DNA of 64,000 nt from Bacteroidales bacterium (GCA_028690215.1 JAQVBQ010000003.1:8272-72271), one strand, 5' to 3'; shown: positions 1 through 10,482, counted from the stretch's first letter. Notes: generated by a model not told the origin, from the sequence alone. Numbers and translations: made by a program.

Positions 1-2
1 CG

Positions 3-281
3 CTTCCGGATGAATTTTTGTTCGCATTTGCTGGGATATATTCTCCAAACGGGACCTTTACTCTCCTTACTACGGAGTCAAACAGCCTTATGGCAGAGAT
101 TCACAATACCAGGCAAAGAATGCCGGTAATATTAAGACCAGAGCAGGAGGAGATGTGGTTGGGCAATTCAGATATAAAGAATTTTAGCAAACCTTTTGAG
201 TATGAACTTTCTGCAAAATTTGTCGATACAGAACAGGATTTCAAAAAAAACTCTAACTTAGACGATATTTTAATTTTTTAA
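3..281 (+). CDS. SOS response-associated peptidase (SRAP/YedK/HMCES family), C-terminal fragment; 5' end lies outside the window
   Basis: Frame is open to the window edge (LPDEFLFAFAGIY...); TTESNSLMAEIHNTRQRMPVIL resembles the SRAP C-terminal motif (LTT.AN..M..IHN.RMPVIL). Confidence 0.8.
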   Translation, partial: LPDEFLFAFAGIYSPNGTFTLLTTESNSLMAEIHNTRQRMPVILRPEQEEMWLGNSDIKNFSKPFEYELSAKFVDTEQDFKKNSNLDDILIF

Positions 282-290
282 ATATCTGTT

Positions 291-662
291 ATGAATTATT
301 CTGGAAAAACAGCTCTTATAGCAGATGATGATAATTATAGCGCTTATCTGCTTAGTACTCTTCTTAAAAGAATCGGCTTCGATTCAATTATTGTAGAGAA
401 TGGTATCCAGGCTGTTGAGACCTGCAAGCAACATCCTGAGATATCTTTGGTAATGATGGATCTGAGTATGCCTGAAATGAATGGTATTGAAGCAACAAAA
501 GTTATAAAAAGCTTTATGCCTGATACTACAATTATTGCACAGACAGCCTATTCCATATTCGGGGACAAGGAGAAGACTATTGAAGCCGGTTGTAATGCCT
601 ATCTCTCCAAACCGATAGACAAAGAAGAACTTTATGCTACTATTAACAAATTGATTAAATAA
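291..662 (+). CDS. single-domain response regulator (CheY-like receiver)
   Basis: Receiver signature: ALIADDD, MMDLSMPEMNG, TAYS, LSKPID. Confidence 0.85.
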   Translation: MNYSGKTALIADDDNYSAYLLSTLLKRIGFDSIIVENGIQAVETCKQHPEISLVMMDLSMPEMNGIEATKVIKSFMPDTTIIAQTAYSIFGDKEKTIEAGCNAYLSKPIDKEELYATINKLIK

Positions 663-674
663 TAAACATTACAG

Positions 675-2162
675 ATGACTTCTAACCGACTTCCGGACTT
701 TGCGAAACTTTTTCTTCTAATATCTTTTATATCATTCTTTGCTGTATCCTGCTCTAAGGATGACAATCCTAAACCAGAACCTGAAGAGGAGGAACTTCCA
801 CTAGAATATAATTCAACAACAGACAATATAGTCCTCAAACATGAATTCAGGGCAGCTTGGCTGACAACCGTGGGGAATTATGACTGGCCTGTCAAGGGTG
901 CATCTGCTGAAGCTCAGAGAGCATCACTAATATCTATAATTGATCAGCTCAAAAACCTCAATTTCAACGTTATACTTTTCCATGTCAGGCCAACTTCTGA
1001 TGCTTTCTATCAGTCAAATCTGGTTCCTTGGTCATATTACCTGACCGGTACTCAGGGGGCTGACCCGGGGTTTGATCCGCTTGCGGTTGCAATTGAAGTA
1101 GCACATGAGAGAGGCATGGAGGTTCATGCATGGCTTAATCCATACAGAATAGGCTCTACATCGATAACCCTGGCATCAAACCACCCGGCCGTCCTTCATC
1201 CTGAATGGGCAATACTCTATAATGGCAATAGGTATCTAAATCCGGGCCTGCCTGCAGTTAAATCCCACCTGAGAGCTGTAGTGACCGAGATAGTACAGAA
1301 TTACAATGTAGATGGTATCCATTTTGATGACTATTTTTATCCATCAGGAGCAAAATCTTCATCCAATCCATTTGGATTCGACGACCAGGAGACATTTAAC
1401 ACCTATGGAGGTTCGATGACTATAGATGCATGGAGAGAGGCAAATGTAGACGAGATGGTTCAAGATATCGGGAACACCGTTAAAACACTTAATCCAAAGG
1501 TACTATATGGGATTTCGCCTCAGGGTAAGCAGGAGAACTCAATGACTGTTTATGCTGATGCTCAATCATGGTTACAGCAGAGGTGGGTCGATTATCTTGC
1601 TCCTCAGATATACTGGCAGATAGGTCATGCAACTGCTGATTTTGCTACAGTTCTGAGTTATTGGAATACAAATGCCAACACTATCCCTATTATTCCGGGA
1701 CTTGCAGCTTATAAGTACGGAGATCCAACTTATCCTGCATATACATTAAATGAGCTCCTGAATGAGGTTGACATGGGTAGATCCTATGCAAGTGTTTACG
1801 GGAACTGCTGGTTCAGAGTCGTGCATATATTCAATGGTTCACTCAGCTCTTATATTCGAGGTACAATATATCCTTATAGAAGTCTGGTTCCAAAAATGGG
1901 TTCTGATACATCAACTCCGGTTCCGTCAGCTCCCGTGGTTTCACTAAATGCAAAGACATTGACATGGTCTGCTGTTAATAATGCCACATCATATGCTGTT
2001 TACGAATTGGAGAGGAGTGGAAAAACAAAAAAATGGAATGCAAATTGCAAACAGATCGGTACAGGCTTGACCTATCAGGGTATAAGCGGGAAAAACTATT
2101 TTGTTATTGCTGTTAACGGGCGTGAAAAGTCCCCTAATTCTAATTTAATATACATTCCATAG
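675..2162 (+). CDS. family 10-like glycosyl hydrolase (GHL10/DUF187, YngK-type) lipoprotein with C-terminal Fn3-like domain
   Basis: Lipobox FFAVSC; EFRAAWLTTVGNYDWP, VDGIHFDDYFYP, WVDYLAPQIYWQ are typical of GHL10. Confidence 0.85.
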   Translation: MTSNRLPDFAKLFLLISFISFFAVSCSKDDNPKPEPEEEELPLEYNSTTDNIVLKHEFRAAWLTTVGNYDWPVKGASAEAQRASLISIIDQLKNLNFNVILFHVRPTSDAFYQSNLVPWSYYLTGTQGADPGFDPLAVAIEVAHERGMEVHAWLNPYRIGSTSITLASNHPAVLHPEWAILYNGNRYLNPGLPAVKSHLRAVVTEIVQNYNVDGIHFDDYFYPSGAKSSSNPFGFDDQETFNTYGGSMTIDAWREANVDEMVQDIGNTVKTLNPKVLYGISPQGKQENSMTVYADAQSWLQQRWVDYLAPQIYWQIGHATADFATVLSYWNTNANTIPIIPGLAAYKYGDPTYPAYTLNELLNEVDMGRSYASVYGNCWFRVVHIFNGSLSSYIRGTIYPYRSLVPKMGSDTSTPVPSAPVVSLNAKTLTWSAVNNATSYAVYELERSGKTKKWNANCKQIGTGLTYQGISGKNYFVIAVNGREKSPNSNLIYIP

Positions 2163-2171
2163 CTCCAATTT

Positions 2172-2603
2172 ATGAAAAACAGAGATATAGAAATTTTCTC
2201 CCCGGAGATAAATGAACCATTGTTCATCTCTGTGTCTGATTCTCCGGTTCACGCGGGATTCCCCTCTCCTGCCGAAAACATTATGGAGAATAAATTAGAT
2301 CTTAACAAATTACTTATTAAGAATCCCTCTTCAACATTCTTTGCAAAGGTAAGTGGAGAGAGCATGATAGATGACGGAGTTGAAGACGGCGATATACTTG
2401 TAATAGACAAGTCTGTGAACACATATGACGGAGCTATTGCAGTATGTTATCTGGATGGAGAGTTCACTCTGAAAAGAGTCAGGTTTATGGATGGGTTCAT
2501 CCTGCTTGTTCCCTCCAACAGCAAATTCAAGTCAATAAAAGTTGATAAGGATAATGAATTCCTTGTCTGGGGAGTGGTAAGATATATTATCAAGAAGAGA
2601 TGA
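2172..2603 (+). CDS. umuD: UmuD-like S24 autoprotease, DNA polymerase V subunit
   Basis: FPSPAENIME... and SGESMIDDGVEDGDILVIDKS (Ser nucleophile region), AVCYLDGEFTLKRV; next to umuC. Confidence 0.85.
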   Translation: MKNRDIEIFSPEINEPLFISVSDSPVHAGFPSPAENIMENKLDLNKLLIKNPSSTFFAKVSGESMIDDGVEDGDILVIDKSVNTYDGAIAVCYLDGEFTLKRVRFMDGFILLVPSNSKFKSIKVDKDNEFLVWGVVRYIIKKR

Positions 2604-3007
2604 AAGGATTTCATATTTCCAACTCTCTGATAAAGATTTTTTTCTTCGTATATGTAATTGTAATTATCTCGATAATGGTTTTTACAATTAACACAGAAGA
2701 TATTAAAGCCCCTGCTCTTATATTCGGAATTGAGATTGACAAAGTCGTTCATTTTATTGTTTTTCTGCCTTACCCTTTCCTCCTCTGGCTCGCTTTTAAC
2801 AAAAGATTTACCAGACACAGGAAACTCTTTTTGCGTTTTTTAATACCCATGAATGGTCTTCTATTTGCCATAATTACGGAGTTGCTACAATCTTTAAACC
2901 CGTCAAGGGATTTTGATTTTTTTGACATTTTAGCAAACATTCTTTCTATTATCTTTGCGTCGATGGTTTTAAATGTCATCCATTTTATAAATGATAGGTC
3001 TCGCTGA
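2600..3007 (+). CDS. VanZ-like small membrane protein
   Basis: Four hydrophobic segments with DKVVHFIVFLPYPFLLWLAF and AIITELLQSLNPSRDFDFFDILANILS, a VanZ-like pattern; ATGA overlap with umuD. Confidence 0.75.
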   Translation: MKGFHISNSLIKIFFFVYVIVIISIMVFTINTEDIKAPALIFGIEIDKVVHFIVFLPYPFLLWLAFNKRFTRHRKLFLRFLIPMNGLLFAIITELLQSLNPSRDFDFFDILANILSIIFASMVLNVIHFINDRSR

Positions 3008-4250
3008 CTGTAACTCCTTTTTTGTTAGCTGTGAAAGGGTATTTAATCCGTCATTGCTTGGTAAACCTGTGGTAGTACTCAGCAACAATGACGGATGTGT
3101 TATTTCTCGTTCAAAAGAGGCTGTAAAACTTGGAATTAAGATGGGACAGCCGGTATTCAAGATTATGGATATGATAAGGGAGAATGGTGTTGCAGTTTAT
3201 TCTTCAAATTATGTTCTATATGGTGATATGTCTCAAAGAGTAATGGATACTTTAAGAGAATCAGTCCCTTCGATTGAAATCTACTCTATTGATGAAGCTT
3301 TCCTCTATCTTAACGGTATTGACAATTCGTCTTTGAAAGAATTTGGAGAGAATCTTGTCCGAAAAGTTGGGAGAAACACAGGAATTTCAATAAGTGTCGG
3401 AATTTCTCACACAAAAACCCTTGCAAAAATTGCAAGTAAGCTTGCCAAGCAGTACCCAAAGCTTAATGGAGCTTGCTATATGGAAGATGAGAGGGATATC
3501 AGAAAAGTATTAAAGGGTTACCCTGTGTCAGAGGTTTGGGGTATTGGAAGAGAGTATGCCAAGATGCTGAATAGTAATAAAATCAATACAGCCTATGAAT
3601 TCACAATGGCATCTCCTCAATGGGTCAGGACAAAAATGAGTGTTGTGGGGCTCAGGACATGGAAAGAGCTTCGTTGTGAGCCATGTATCGACTTTGAGGA
3701 GAGTGTCGGAGATAAGAAACAGATATGTACCAGTAGAAGTTTTTCCAGGGAGCTCAAAACTCTTGATGAACTATCACAGGCGGTCGCCTCTTTTGCAACA
3801 ACCTGTGCTGCATCATTAAGAAGACAGCGCTCAGTATGTCGTTCTATGCATGTGTTTATTCTCACCAATCCGTATAAAGAGGTGACTGGCAGTTATTATC
3901 GCAGTGTAATTGTCCCAATGGAGACCCCTACAGACAGCACTCTTATGATAGTTAAGGGGGCAATGAGTGGTCTAGTAAAGATATTCAGAGAGGAGTTTTC
4001 CTATAAAAAAGCAGGGGTAATTTTGCTTGATATTTCTAGAAAAGAGACTACTCCGGCAGATATGTTCTGCGGATATGATTCTCAAAAGCACACAGCGCTT
4101 ATGGATACATTGGATGAGATAAATACGAGATATGGACGCAATACATTGGTGACAGCAACTCAGGGAGTTTCAAAGATAAAGGCAAATTCCAATCATCTTT
4201 CAAGAAGATATACAACGTGTTGGGATGATATTATTGAAGTGAAAATTTAA
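2991..4250 (+). CDS. umuC: UmuC-like Y-family DNA polymerase
   Basis: MIGLADCNSFFVSCERVFNPSLLGKPVVVLSNNDGCVISRS and YSIDEAFL. Confidence 0.92.
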   Translation: MIGLADCNSFFVSCERVFNPSLLGKPVVVLSNNDGCVISRSKEAVKLGIKMGQPVFKIMDMIRENGVAVYSSNYVLYGDMSQRVMDTLRESVPSIEIYSIDEAFLYLNGIDNSSLKEFGENLVRKVGRNTGISISVGISHTKTLAKIASKLAKQYPKLNGACYMEDERDIRKVLKGYPVSEVWGIGREYAKMLNSNKINTAYEFTMASPQWVRTKMSVVGLRTWKELRCEPCIDFEESVGDKKQICTSRSFSRELKTLDELSQAVASFATTCAASLRRQRSVCRSMHVFILTNPYKEVTGSYYRSVIVPMETPTDSTLMIVKGAMSGLVKIFREEFSYKKAGVILLDISRKETTPADMFCGYDSQKHTALMDTLDEINTRYGRNTLVTATQGVSKIKANSNHLSRRYTTCWDDIIEVKI

Positions 4251-5892
4251 GTATCCTCACCCAGTTTCTTTTTACAAAAATTTTGTATTTAATATCGGGC
4301 TGAATGGCTTCATCGATGTTTGTGCCATCAAGCATGTCTATTCCGGATGTTGCAATTTTACTATCTGATCCCAGGAAATCGAATGCATGAAAAGGAATGT
4401 TAATGCCTAAATGTGCATCAGTATCCGAAAAATTTACAGCAAACAGAATCATATCTTTGCCATACGATCTAATGAATGAATAGTGTTTAGATGGGTCATA
4501 CAGATCAGATTTTTTGTTTGCATATTGCAGATCATAGCTTTTGCCCTCCGATACAGCCTTTTCGGTTGTTGCTATATTCAACAATCTGCTATAAATAGGT
4601 CTAATGCTGCTCTTCTCCCCTGATCTCCAGGATATGATAGATTTTAGAGCCCAATAGTCATATATCGATGTTTTACCGTCAATCCCGCTGAATCCTTCAC
4701 TATCCATTCCTCTCTCTCCAAGTTCCTGGGCAAAATATATCATAAATGGCGCAGTATTAAGCATCAGAGATACAGTAAGTGCAGGAATAGCCTTAAAAGG
4801 ATCTCCAGCATAAAAATCTGAAGCTGCTCTTACTTCATCATGATTCTCAATGAAATTCAACATTTTAGATTGAATTGCCCCCAACTCTTGCCATCTGAGT
4901 GTTATTTCAGCGGCAGAAGCTTTACCGGTAGTAATCAATCTCAGGGTATCATACAACCCGACTTTATCATACAGATAGTCAAATCCGGCAATATCAAGGT
5001 ATTCGGAGTAGTTCTCCCTCTTATATACTTCACCTATAAAGATTGAATCAGGGTGCTTTCTTTTTGTTTTATCAATAACCCATCTCCAGAATTGAACAGG
5101 TACCATTTCAGCCATATCACACCTGAATCCGTCAACTCCAAATTGAAGCCAGTATTCAATTATTTCTCCCATTTTATTCCAGGTATCTGGAATGGGCTTG
5201 AAATAACTGACCTTATTATTCATATAATCAACTCCATAGTTAAGTTTTACAGTCTCAAACCAATCGTGAATTGAGGGATCCGGTTTAAAACAGTCATTAC
5301 CTGATGCTCTAGCGGGAGTTTCGGTATAAGTATCAGAAATATTGGGAGATTGAATTGGTGATATGAAGTTTTGGTTTGGTAAATAATAGTAATTATTCAT
5401 AGGGTGAAACGGGTATTCAGGATTATCTGCAAACCCTAAATCCATTACACCTGAAGGGCAAGAATCGGAGTGATATTGCCTTGAAACGTGGTTTGGTACA
5501 AAATCTACAATTACATACATCCCCGAGTCGTGTACTCTTTTGACTAAGTCTTTGAATTCCTGTACCCTAGATGGTATGCTATCTGCCAGATCGGGATCAA
5601 TGTCAAAATAGTCCTTTATTGCATATGGAGACCCTGCTTCACCTTTAACTACTTGATTGTTATCTTTTAATATACCATATTCTGTATAATCAGTTTTGGT
5701 TGCATGTTCTATTATGCCTGTAAACCAGATATGTGTACATCCTAAATCTTTGATTGATGACAGCATCTGGTAGGTGAAATCGGATAATTTCCCACAACCA
5801 TTCACATATATAGAAGAATTGGGAACACAACTTGCGTTTGTGTTCCCAAAAAGTCTAGGCAAAACCTGGTATATTATGAGCTTTGAACTCAT
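4231..5892 (-). CDS. alpha-amylase family (GH13) glycosidase
   Basis: VIVDFVPNHV, DGFRCDMAEMVP, FIGEVY, NFIENHDEVR match GH13 conserved regions I-IV. Confidence 0.88.
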   Translation of the reverse strand: MSSKLIIYQVLPRLFGNTNASCVPNSSIYVNGCGKLSDFTYQMLSSIKDLGCTHIWFTGIIEHATKTDYTEYGILKDNNQVVKGEAGSPYAIKDYFDIDPDLADSIPSRVQEFKDLVKRVHDSGMYVIVDFVPNHVSRQYHSDSCPSGVMDLGFADNPEYPFHPMNNYYYLPNQNFISPIQSPNISDTYTETPARASGNDCFKPDPSIHDWFETVKLNYGVDYMNNKVSYFKPIPDTWNKMGEIIEYWLQFGVDGFRCDMAEMVPVQFWRWVIDKTKRKHPDSIFIGEVYKRENYSEYLDIAGFDYLYDKVGLYDTLRLITTGKASAAEITLRWQELGAIQSKMLNFIENHDEVRAASDFYAGDPFKAIPALTVSLMLNTAPFMIYFAQELGERGMDSEGFSGIDGKTSIYDYWALKSIISWRSGEKSSIRPIYSRLLNIATTEKAVSEGKSYDLQYANKKSDLYDPSKHYSFIRSYGKDMILFAVNFSDTDAHLGINIPFHAFDFLGSDSKIATSGIDMLDGTNIDEAIQPDIKYKIFVKRNWVRILKFSLQ

Positions 5893-5899
5893 GTAATGA

Positions 5900-7132
5900 T
5901 TACCAGTTCAGAATTTTATTGAAATCGTATTCTTCAGGATTTTCAAGATATTTTGAAGCTGCAGCGTAGTCGTTTTCAGTTATGAAATGGAATATGTTTT
6001 TGATAACAGCCTGAACTCGGTCAGAATCTATACTAACGCCTCTAGGTGGGATCTTTCCTGTTGTAGGGTCTTGAATTTCTGATAAATAAAGCGGCTTAAC
6101 CTTTCCGAGGTGGTCAATATATACCATGCAGCCTGTATTACCTTCTGTAAATAACTGATATACACCGATACCCAGCTCTGTACAGTAAACAAGGTCATAA
6201 GCCACAGGAGACTGACACCTGAGCTCATATCCGAGTTCTACGGGACGAACTTTTATGCCGATTTTCAATTCACTAAGTCTTTTCTCAACTAACTCGCAAA
6301 AAATGTGAGCCTTAGATATCTTGCCAAGTTCCGGGTGACCGTGGTCATCATATGAAAATATAATCCCGGACTTAGTCAGCTCTTCGTTGCTAAGTTCGTG
6401 AAAGACTCCTTCTGAAATCATAACAGTACCATATTTGATACCCAGAATCTCTCTCTTTACAATTGCAGAAATTGATAGTTTAATAATCTTATCAAGAGTT
6501 ATAGGGGTCTTATTAAACATCTCAGGGATTACAGTCATCGGATAGTGAGCAGCAGATGCTATTCCGAAGGCAAGGTGACCGGCTGATCTTCCCATAGCGC
6601 ATATAATAAACCAGTTATTGCTGGTCCTTGCATCCTCATAAATAGTTGTTGCTAAACGAGCTCCCTCTGCTTTTGCAGATTCATAACCAAATGTAGGTCT
6701 CTGAAGAGGAAGTGGTAAATCGTTATCAATAGTTTTTGGAACGTGAATATTTGAAATCTTATGATTGTGCTCATGTAGGAATTTTGCAACCCTGTTTGCT
6801 GTTGATGCAGTATCATCTCCACCAATTGTTATCAGCAGCTTTATGTTGTTCTTTGTGAATAGTTCCAGATTGAAATTTTTCTCGAAATCCTCCGCTGTTG
6901 GTTTATACCTGCTCATAACCAAATATGAGCCTCCTCTATTAAAAATTGAATCAGCCAAAATAAAATCCAATTCAACGACATCAGGGTTTTTTGAAAAAAT
7001 CCCCTTGTATCCGCCATTAATTCCCAGAACCCTATACCCTTTGGCTATAAATGTTTTAGCAATACTACCAACAACGGTGTTCATTCCCGGGGCAGGTCCC
7101 CCTCCAGTTAAAATAATAATCGTCTCTTTCAT
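5900..7132 (-). CDS. 6-phosphofructokinase, predicted pyrophosphate-dependent
   Basis: TGGGPAPGMN, ITIGGDDTAST and PKTIDND; the Asp-Asp and Lys signature residues suggest PPi use. Confidence 0.85.
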   Translation of the reverse strand: MKETIIILTGGGPAPGMNTVVGSIAKTFIAKGYRVLGINGGYKGIFSKNPDVVELDFILADSIFNRGGSYLVMSRYKPTAEDFEKNFNLELFTKNNIKLLITIGGDDTASTANRVAKFLHEHNHKISNIHVPKTIDNDLPLPLQRPTFGYESAKAEGARLATTIYEDARTSNNWFIICAMGRSAGHLAFGIASAAHYPMTVIPEMFNKTPITLDKIIKLSISAIVKREILGIKYGTVMISEGVFHELSNEELTKSGIIFSYDDHGHPELGKISKAHIFCELVEKRLSELKIGIKVRPVELGYELRCQSPVAYDLVYCTELGIGVYQLFTEGNTGCMVYIDHLGKVKPLYLSEIQDPTTGKIPPRGVSIDSDRVQAVIKNIFHFITENDYAAASKYLENPEEYDFNKILNW

Positions 7133-7152
7133 CTTATATTTTATTGATGCCG

Positions 7153-7160
7153 CAAAGGTA
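7153..7160 (-). promoter_or_regulatory. Bacteroidetes-type -7 box (TACCTTTG) upstream of the phosphofructokinase gene
   Basis: Reverse complement of 7151-7160 is TACCTTTGCG; matches TAnnTTTG. Confidence 0.5.
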
Positions 7161-7179
7161 GCAATAATTAAAAAATATC

Positions 7180-7187
7180 TAAATTTG
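7180..7187 (+). promoter_or_regulatory. Bacteroidetes-type -7 box (TAAATTTG) upstream of ligA
   Basis: TAnnTTTG match 11 bp before the ligA ATG, which implies a very short leader. Confidence 0.4.
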
Positions 7188-7198
7188 TAACATATTTT

Positions 7199-9220
7199 AT
7201 GAAAAAATCAGATTCATTAGCATTTGAAAGAATTTTAAAGCTCCGTAAAGAGCTGGAAGAGCATAACCGAAGATATTATGTTGATAATAAGCCTTCAATC
7301 TCAGACTTCGATTATGATATACTTATGAACGAACTTATAACCCTGGAGAAACGCTATCCTCAATTCTCATCAGAGGTTTCCCCAAGTGTCGTTGTAGGAA
7401 GTGATGTGCAAAGTCAGAACTCTGGTAATCAGTTTGTTCAGGTTGCTCACAAATTTCCTATGCTTTCTATCAGTAATACATATGACAAGACAGAACTTGC
7501 CCTGTTTGATGAAAGAGTCCGCAAAGCATTACAGCACAACGTAAATTATGCTTGTGAGTTAAAAATTGACGGTACAGCCATCTGTCTGACATATATTAAA
7601 GGGGAACTTTCAAGAGCTGTTACCAGAGGTGATGGTTCTGTGGGAGATGATGTTACCCGAAATGTTCTTAAGATTAATTCTATACCAAAAGTTCTGAGTG
7701 GTTCCGGTTTCCCGGAAGAGTTTGAGGTAAGAGGTGAAATATTCATGCCATGGAAATCTTTCGATGAACTGAATCTTAAAAGAGAAGAGAATGAGGAGGA
7801 GTTATTCGCAAATCCAAGAAATGCGGCATCCGGTTCTTTAAAGCTTCTGGATAGTGAGGAGATTGGCAAACGTGGATTACAGGCTCTTTTTTATCACATA
7901 TTATATGATGAAGAGCTTAACTACACAAGCCATTTTCAATTGCTGGAGTCGGCAAGAAACTGGGGACTTCCTACATCTCCCTATGTAACTCTTTGCGAGA
8001 GCATTGAACAAGTAAATGGTTTCCTTGATTTATGGGATGTTGAGAGGACGAGTTTGCCCTATCCAACAGACGGCGTAGTAATAAAAGTAGATAATCTACT
8101 TGATCAGAAGGTGTTGGGCAACACATCAAAATCACCTCGTTGGGCAACTGCTTATAAGTTTAAACCTGAGCAGGCACTTTCAAGGGTAATTTCAGTTGAT
8201 TTTCAGGTTGGAAGAACAGGCGCGGTAACGCCTGTAGCCAATCTTGAACCGGTCCTTTTGTCCGGCACCACCGTAAAGAGAGCTACCCTGCACAATCTGG
8301 ATCAGATCAGAGCTCTGGATCTTCATATTAATGATATGGTATATGTTGAAAAGGGAGGTGAGATAATTCCAAAGATTACTGCAGTTGACCTTTCCAAAAG
8401 AGATAATATTATCTTCCCTGTCGCTTTTCCACAAAACTGCCCTGATTGCGGGACACCTCTTGTAAGAGAAGAGAGTGAGGCTAAACACTATTGTCCGAAT
8501 CAGTTTGGATGTCCGACTCAGATAAAGGCAAAATTCATACACTTCTGCGGTCGGAAAGCTATGGATATACTTGCCGGTGAAGCAACCATAGATCAATTAT
8601 ATGAAAAAGGGTATATATCTGTATTGTCGGATTTATATAAGATTACAGAGGAGCAACTATTGTCGCTTCAGGGGTGGAAAGAGAGAGCGGCAGACAGGTT
8701 CCTTCAAAGTCTTGAAAAATCAAAAAATGCACCATTCTCAAAAGTGCTTTTTGCAATAGGGATAAGATTTGTAGGTGAAATTACTGCAAAGACTCTTGCC
8801 AGGCATTTTGGAAATATTGACAGTATTATATCAGCTAAAAGAGAGGAGCTTCTTCAGGTAGAAGAGGTAGGTGAAAAGCTTGCTGATTCTATATTGGCAT
8901 ACTTTACAGAACCTTCAAACCTGTTGTTGATAAGTGAGTTGAAGCGTCTGGGTATAAATCTTGAGGAGAAACAATCTAAGGAGAGTTTGTCCGACAAGCT
9001 TTTCGGTCTCAATATTGTTATTTCTGGTGTTTTTTCTCTTCCGAGAGAGGAGATAAAGTCAATTATAGAGGCTCATTCAGGAAAATCAGTCAGTTCTGTC
9101 ACTTCAACTACCTCCTATCTTTTAACCGGAGAAAATCCTGGTCCTTCCAAGTTGCAAAAAGCTAAACAGTTGGGAGTCCCGACTATTTCTGAAGCTCAAT
9201 TCATGGCTATGATCAGATAA
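7199..9220 (+). CDS. ligA: NAD-dependent DNA ligase LigA
   Basis: ACELKIDGTAICLTY (KxDG), CPDCGTPLVREESEAKHYCPNQFGCP zinc finger, HhH and BRCT C-terminus; 673 aa. Confidence 0.95.
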   Translation: MKKSDSLAFERILKLRKELEEHNRRYYVDNKPSISDFDYDILMNELITLEKRYPQFSSEVSPSVVVGSDVQSQNSGNQFVQVAHKFPMLSISNTYDKTELALFDERVRKALQHNVNYACELKIDGTAICLTYIKGELSRAVTRGDGSVGDDVTRNVLKINSIPKVLSGSGFPEEFEVRGEIFMPWKSFDELNLKREENEEELFANPRNAASGSLKLLDSEEIGKRGLQALFYHILYDEELNYTSHFQLLESARNWGLPTSPYVTLCESIEQVNGFLDLWDVERTSLPYPTDGVVIKVDNLLDQKVLGNTSKSPRWATAYKFKPEQALSRVISVDFQVGRTGAVTPVANLEPVLLSGTTVKRATLHNLDQIRALDLHINDMVYVEKGGEIIPKITAVDLSKRDNIIFPVAFPQNCPDCGTPLVREESEAKHYCPNQFGCPTQIKAKFIHFCGRKAMDILAGEATIDQLYEKGYISVLSDLYKITEEQLLSLQGWKERAADRFLQSLEKSKNAPFSKVLFAIGIRFVGEITAKTLARHFGNIDSIISAKREELLQVEEVGEKLADSILAYFTEPSNLLLISELKRLGINLEEKQSKESLSDKLFGLNIVISGVFSLPREEIKSIIEAHSGKSVSSVTSTTSYLLTGENPGPSKLQKAKQLGVPTISEAQFMAMIR

Positions 9221-9301
9221 TTCGTGTTTTGGTAAAACAGGAATTTTTATTATATTTATATCTTATAATAGATAACTCAATTAAGAAAAGTTTTTGTTTT
9301 G

Positions 9302-10480
9302 ATGAAAAAGATAGTAGTAAGTAATAGAATACATTATATTGGTGCTAATGACAGAAGAAAAGCCCTTTTTGAGAATAACTGGCCATTGCCACAAGGTGTT
9401 GCTTATAACTCATATTTGATATCGGATGATAAATCACTTCTAATAGACACGCTGGAGTTCGGCTCTAAAGATGACTATATAGATGAGATTGAGTCAATTT
9501 TGCAGGGTAAACCACTTGATTACCTTGTTGTAAATCACATGGAACCGGATCATTCAAGTATGATTGGTCTCCTTTTGAGGGTTTTCCCCTCAATGAAGAT
9601 AATTGGGAACAACAAGACATTCAAAATATTAGAGGCATACTATAAGTTGAAACCCGGGCAATTTTTTGAAGTCTGCGACGGTGAGGAGCTGGATCTCGGT
9701 TATCATAAACTTAAGTTTGTAATGACACCTTGGGTTCATTGGCCGGAGACAATGATGACATATGATATGACTGATAAGGTCTTATTCTCTTGTGATGCAT
9801 TCGGATCCTTTGGGACTCTGGATGGAGGTGTATTTGATGATGAGATTGATTTTGAAGCTCGTTATGAGGGTGAGATGCTTAGGTACTATTCTAATATAGT
9901 AGGCAAGTACAGTAATATGGTACAGAAGGCTTTGGCAAAACTTGAAGGAGTTCCGGTGAAATTTGTGTGTCCTTCCCATGGTCCTGTCTGGCGCAAAGAT
10001 CCGATTAAGGTAATATCTCTGTATGACAAATGGAGCAAGTATGAGTCTGAACAGGGAGTTGTCATTGCCTTCGCTTCGATGTACGGCAATACAGAAAAAA
10101 TGGCTGACTATATTGCAAGGCTGATTGCAGAAAAAGGAGAAAAGAATATTATTATTCATGATGTCTCTAAGACACACATCTCCTATATAATTAGGGATAT
10201 ATGGAAATACAACACACTTATACTGGGTTCATGTGCATATAATGCAGGCATGCATCCTATGATGGCTCAGTTGTGCCATGAATTGGAGGTTGCAGCTCCC
10301 AAGAACAAGAGATACTCTCTGTTCGGTTCATACAGCTGGAGTGGAGGCGGACTTAAGATGCTTGAGTCTTTCTCATCAAAAATGTCATGGCAGTTGGCAG
10401 AAAAACCGGTAGAGGTTCTGGGTATTCCTGATTATGATAAAATGGAAGGTTTTATTTCAATTGCTGATAAATTGATATAA
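9302..10480 (+). CDS. flavodiiron protein (FprA-type A flavoprotein)
   Basis: Diiron ligands VVNHMEPDHSSM (HxExDH), SCDAFGSFG, CPSHGPVWR; flavodoxin domain IAFASMYGNTEKMA. Confidence 0.92.
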   Translation: MKKIVVSNRIHYIGANDRRKALFENNWPLPQGVAYNSYLISDDKSLLIDTLEFGSKDDYIDEIESILQGKPLDYLVVNHMEPDHSSMIGLLLRVFPSMKIIGNNKTFKILEAYYKLKPGQFFEVCDGEELDLGYHKLKFVMTPWVHWPETMMTYDMTDKVLFSCDAFGSFGTLDGGVFDDEIDFEARYEGEMLRYYSNIVGKYSNMVQKALAKLEGVPVKFVCPSHGPVWRKDPIKVISLYDKWSKYESEQGVVIAFASMYGNTEKMADYIARLIAEKGEKNIIIHDVSKTHISYIIRDIWKYNTLILGSCAYNAGMHPMMAQLCHELEVAAPKNKRYSLFGSYSWSGGGLKMLESFSSKMSWQLAEKPVEVLGIPDYDKMEGFISIADKLI

Positions 10481-10482
10481 TT

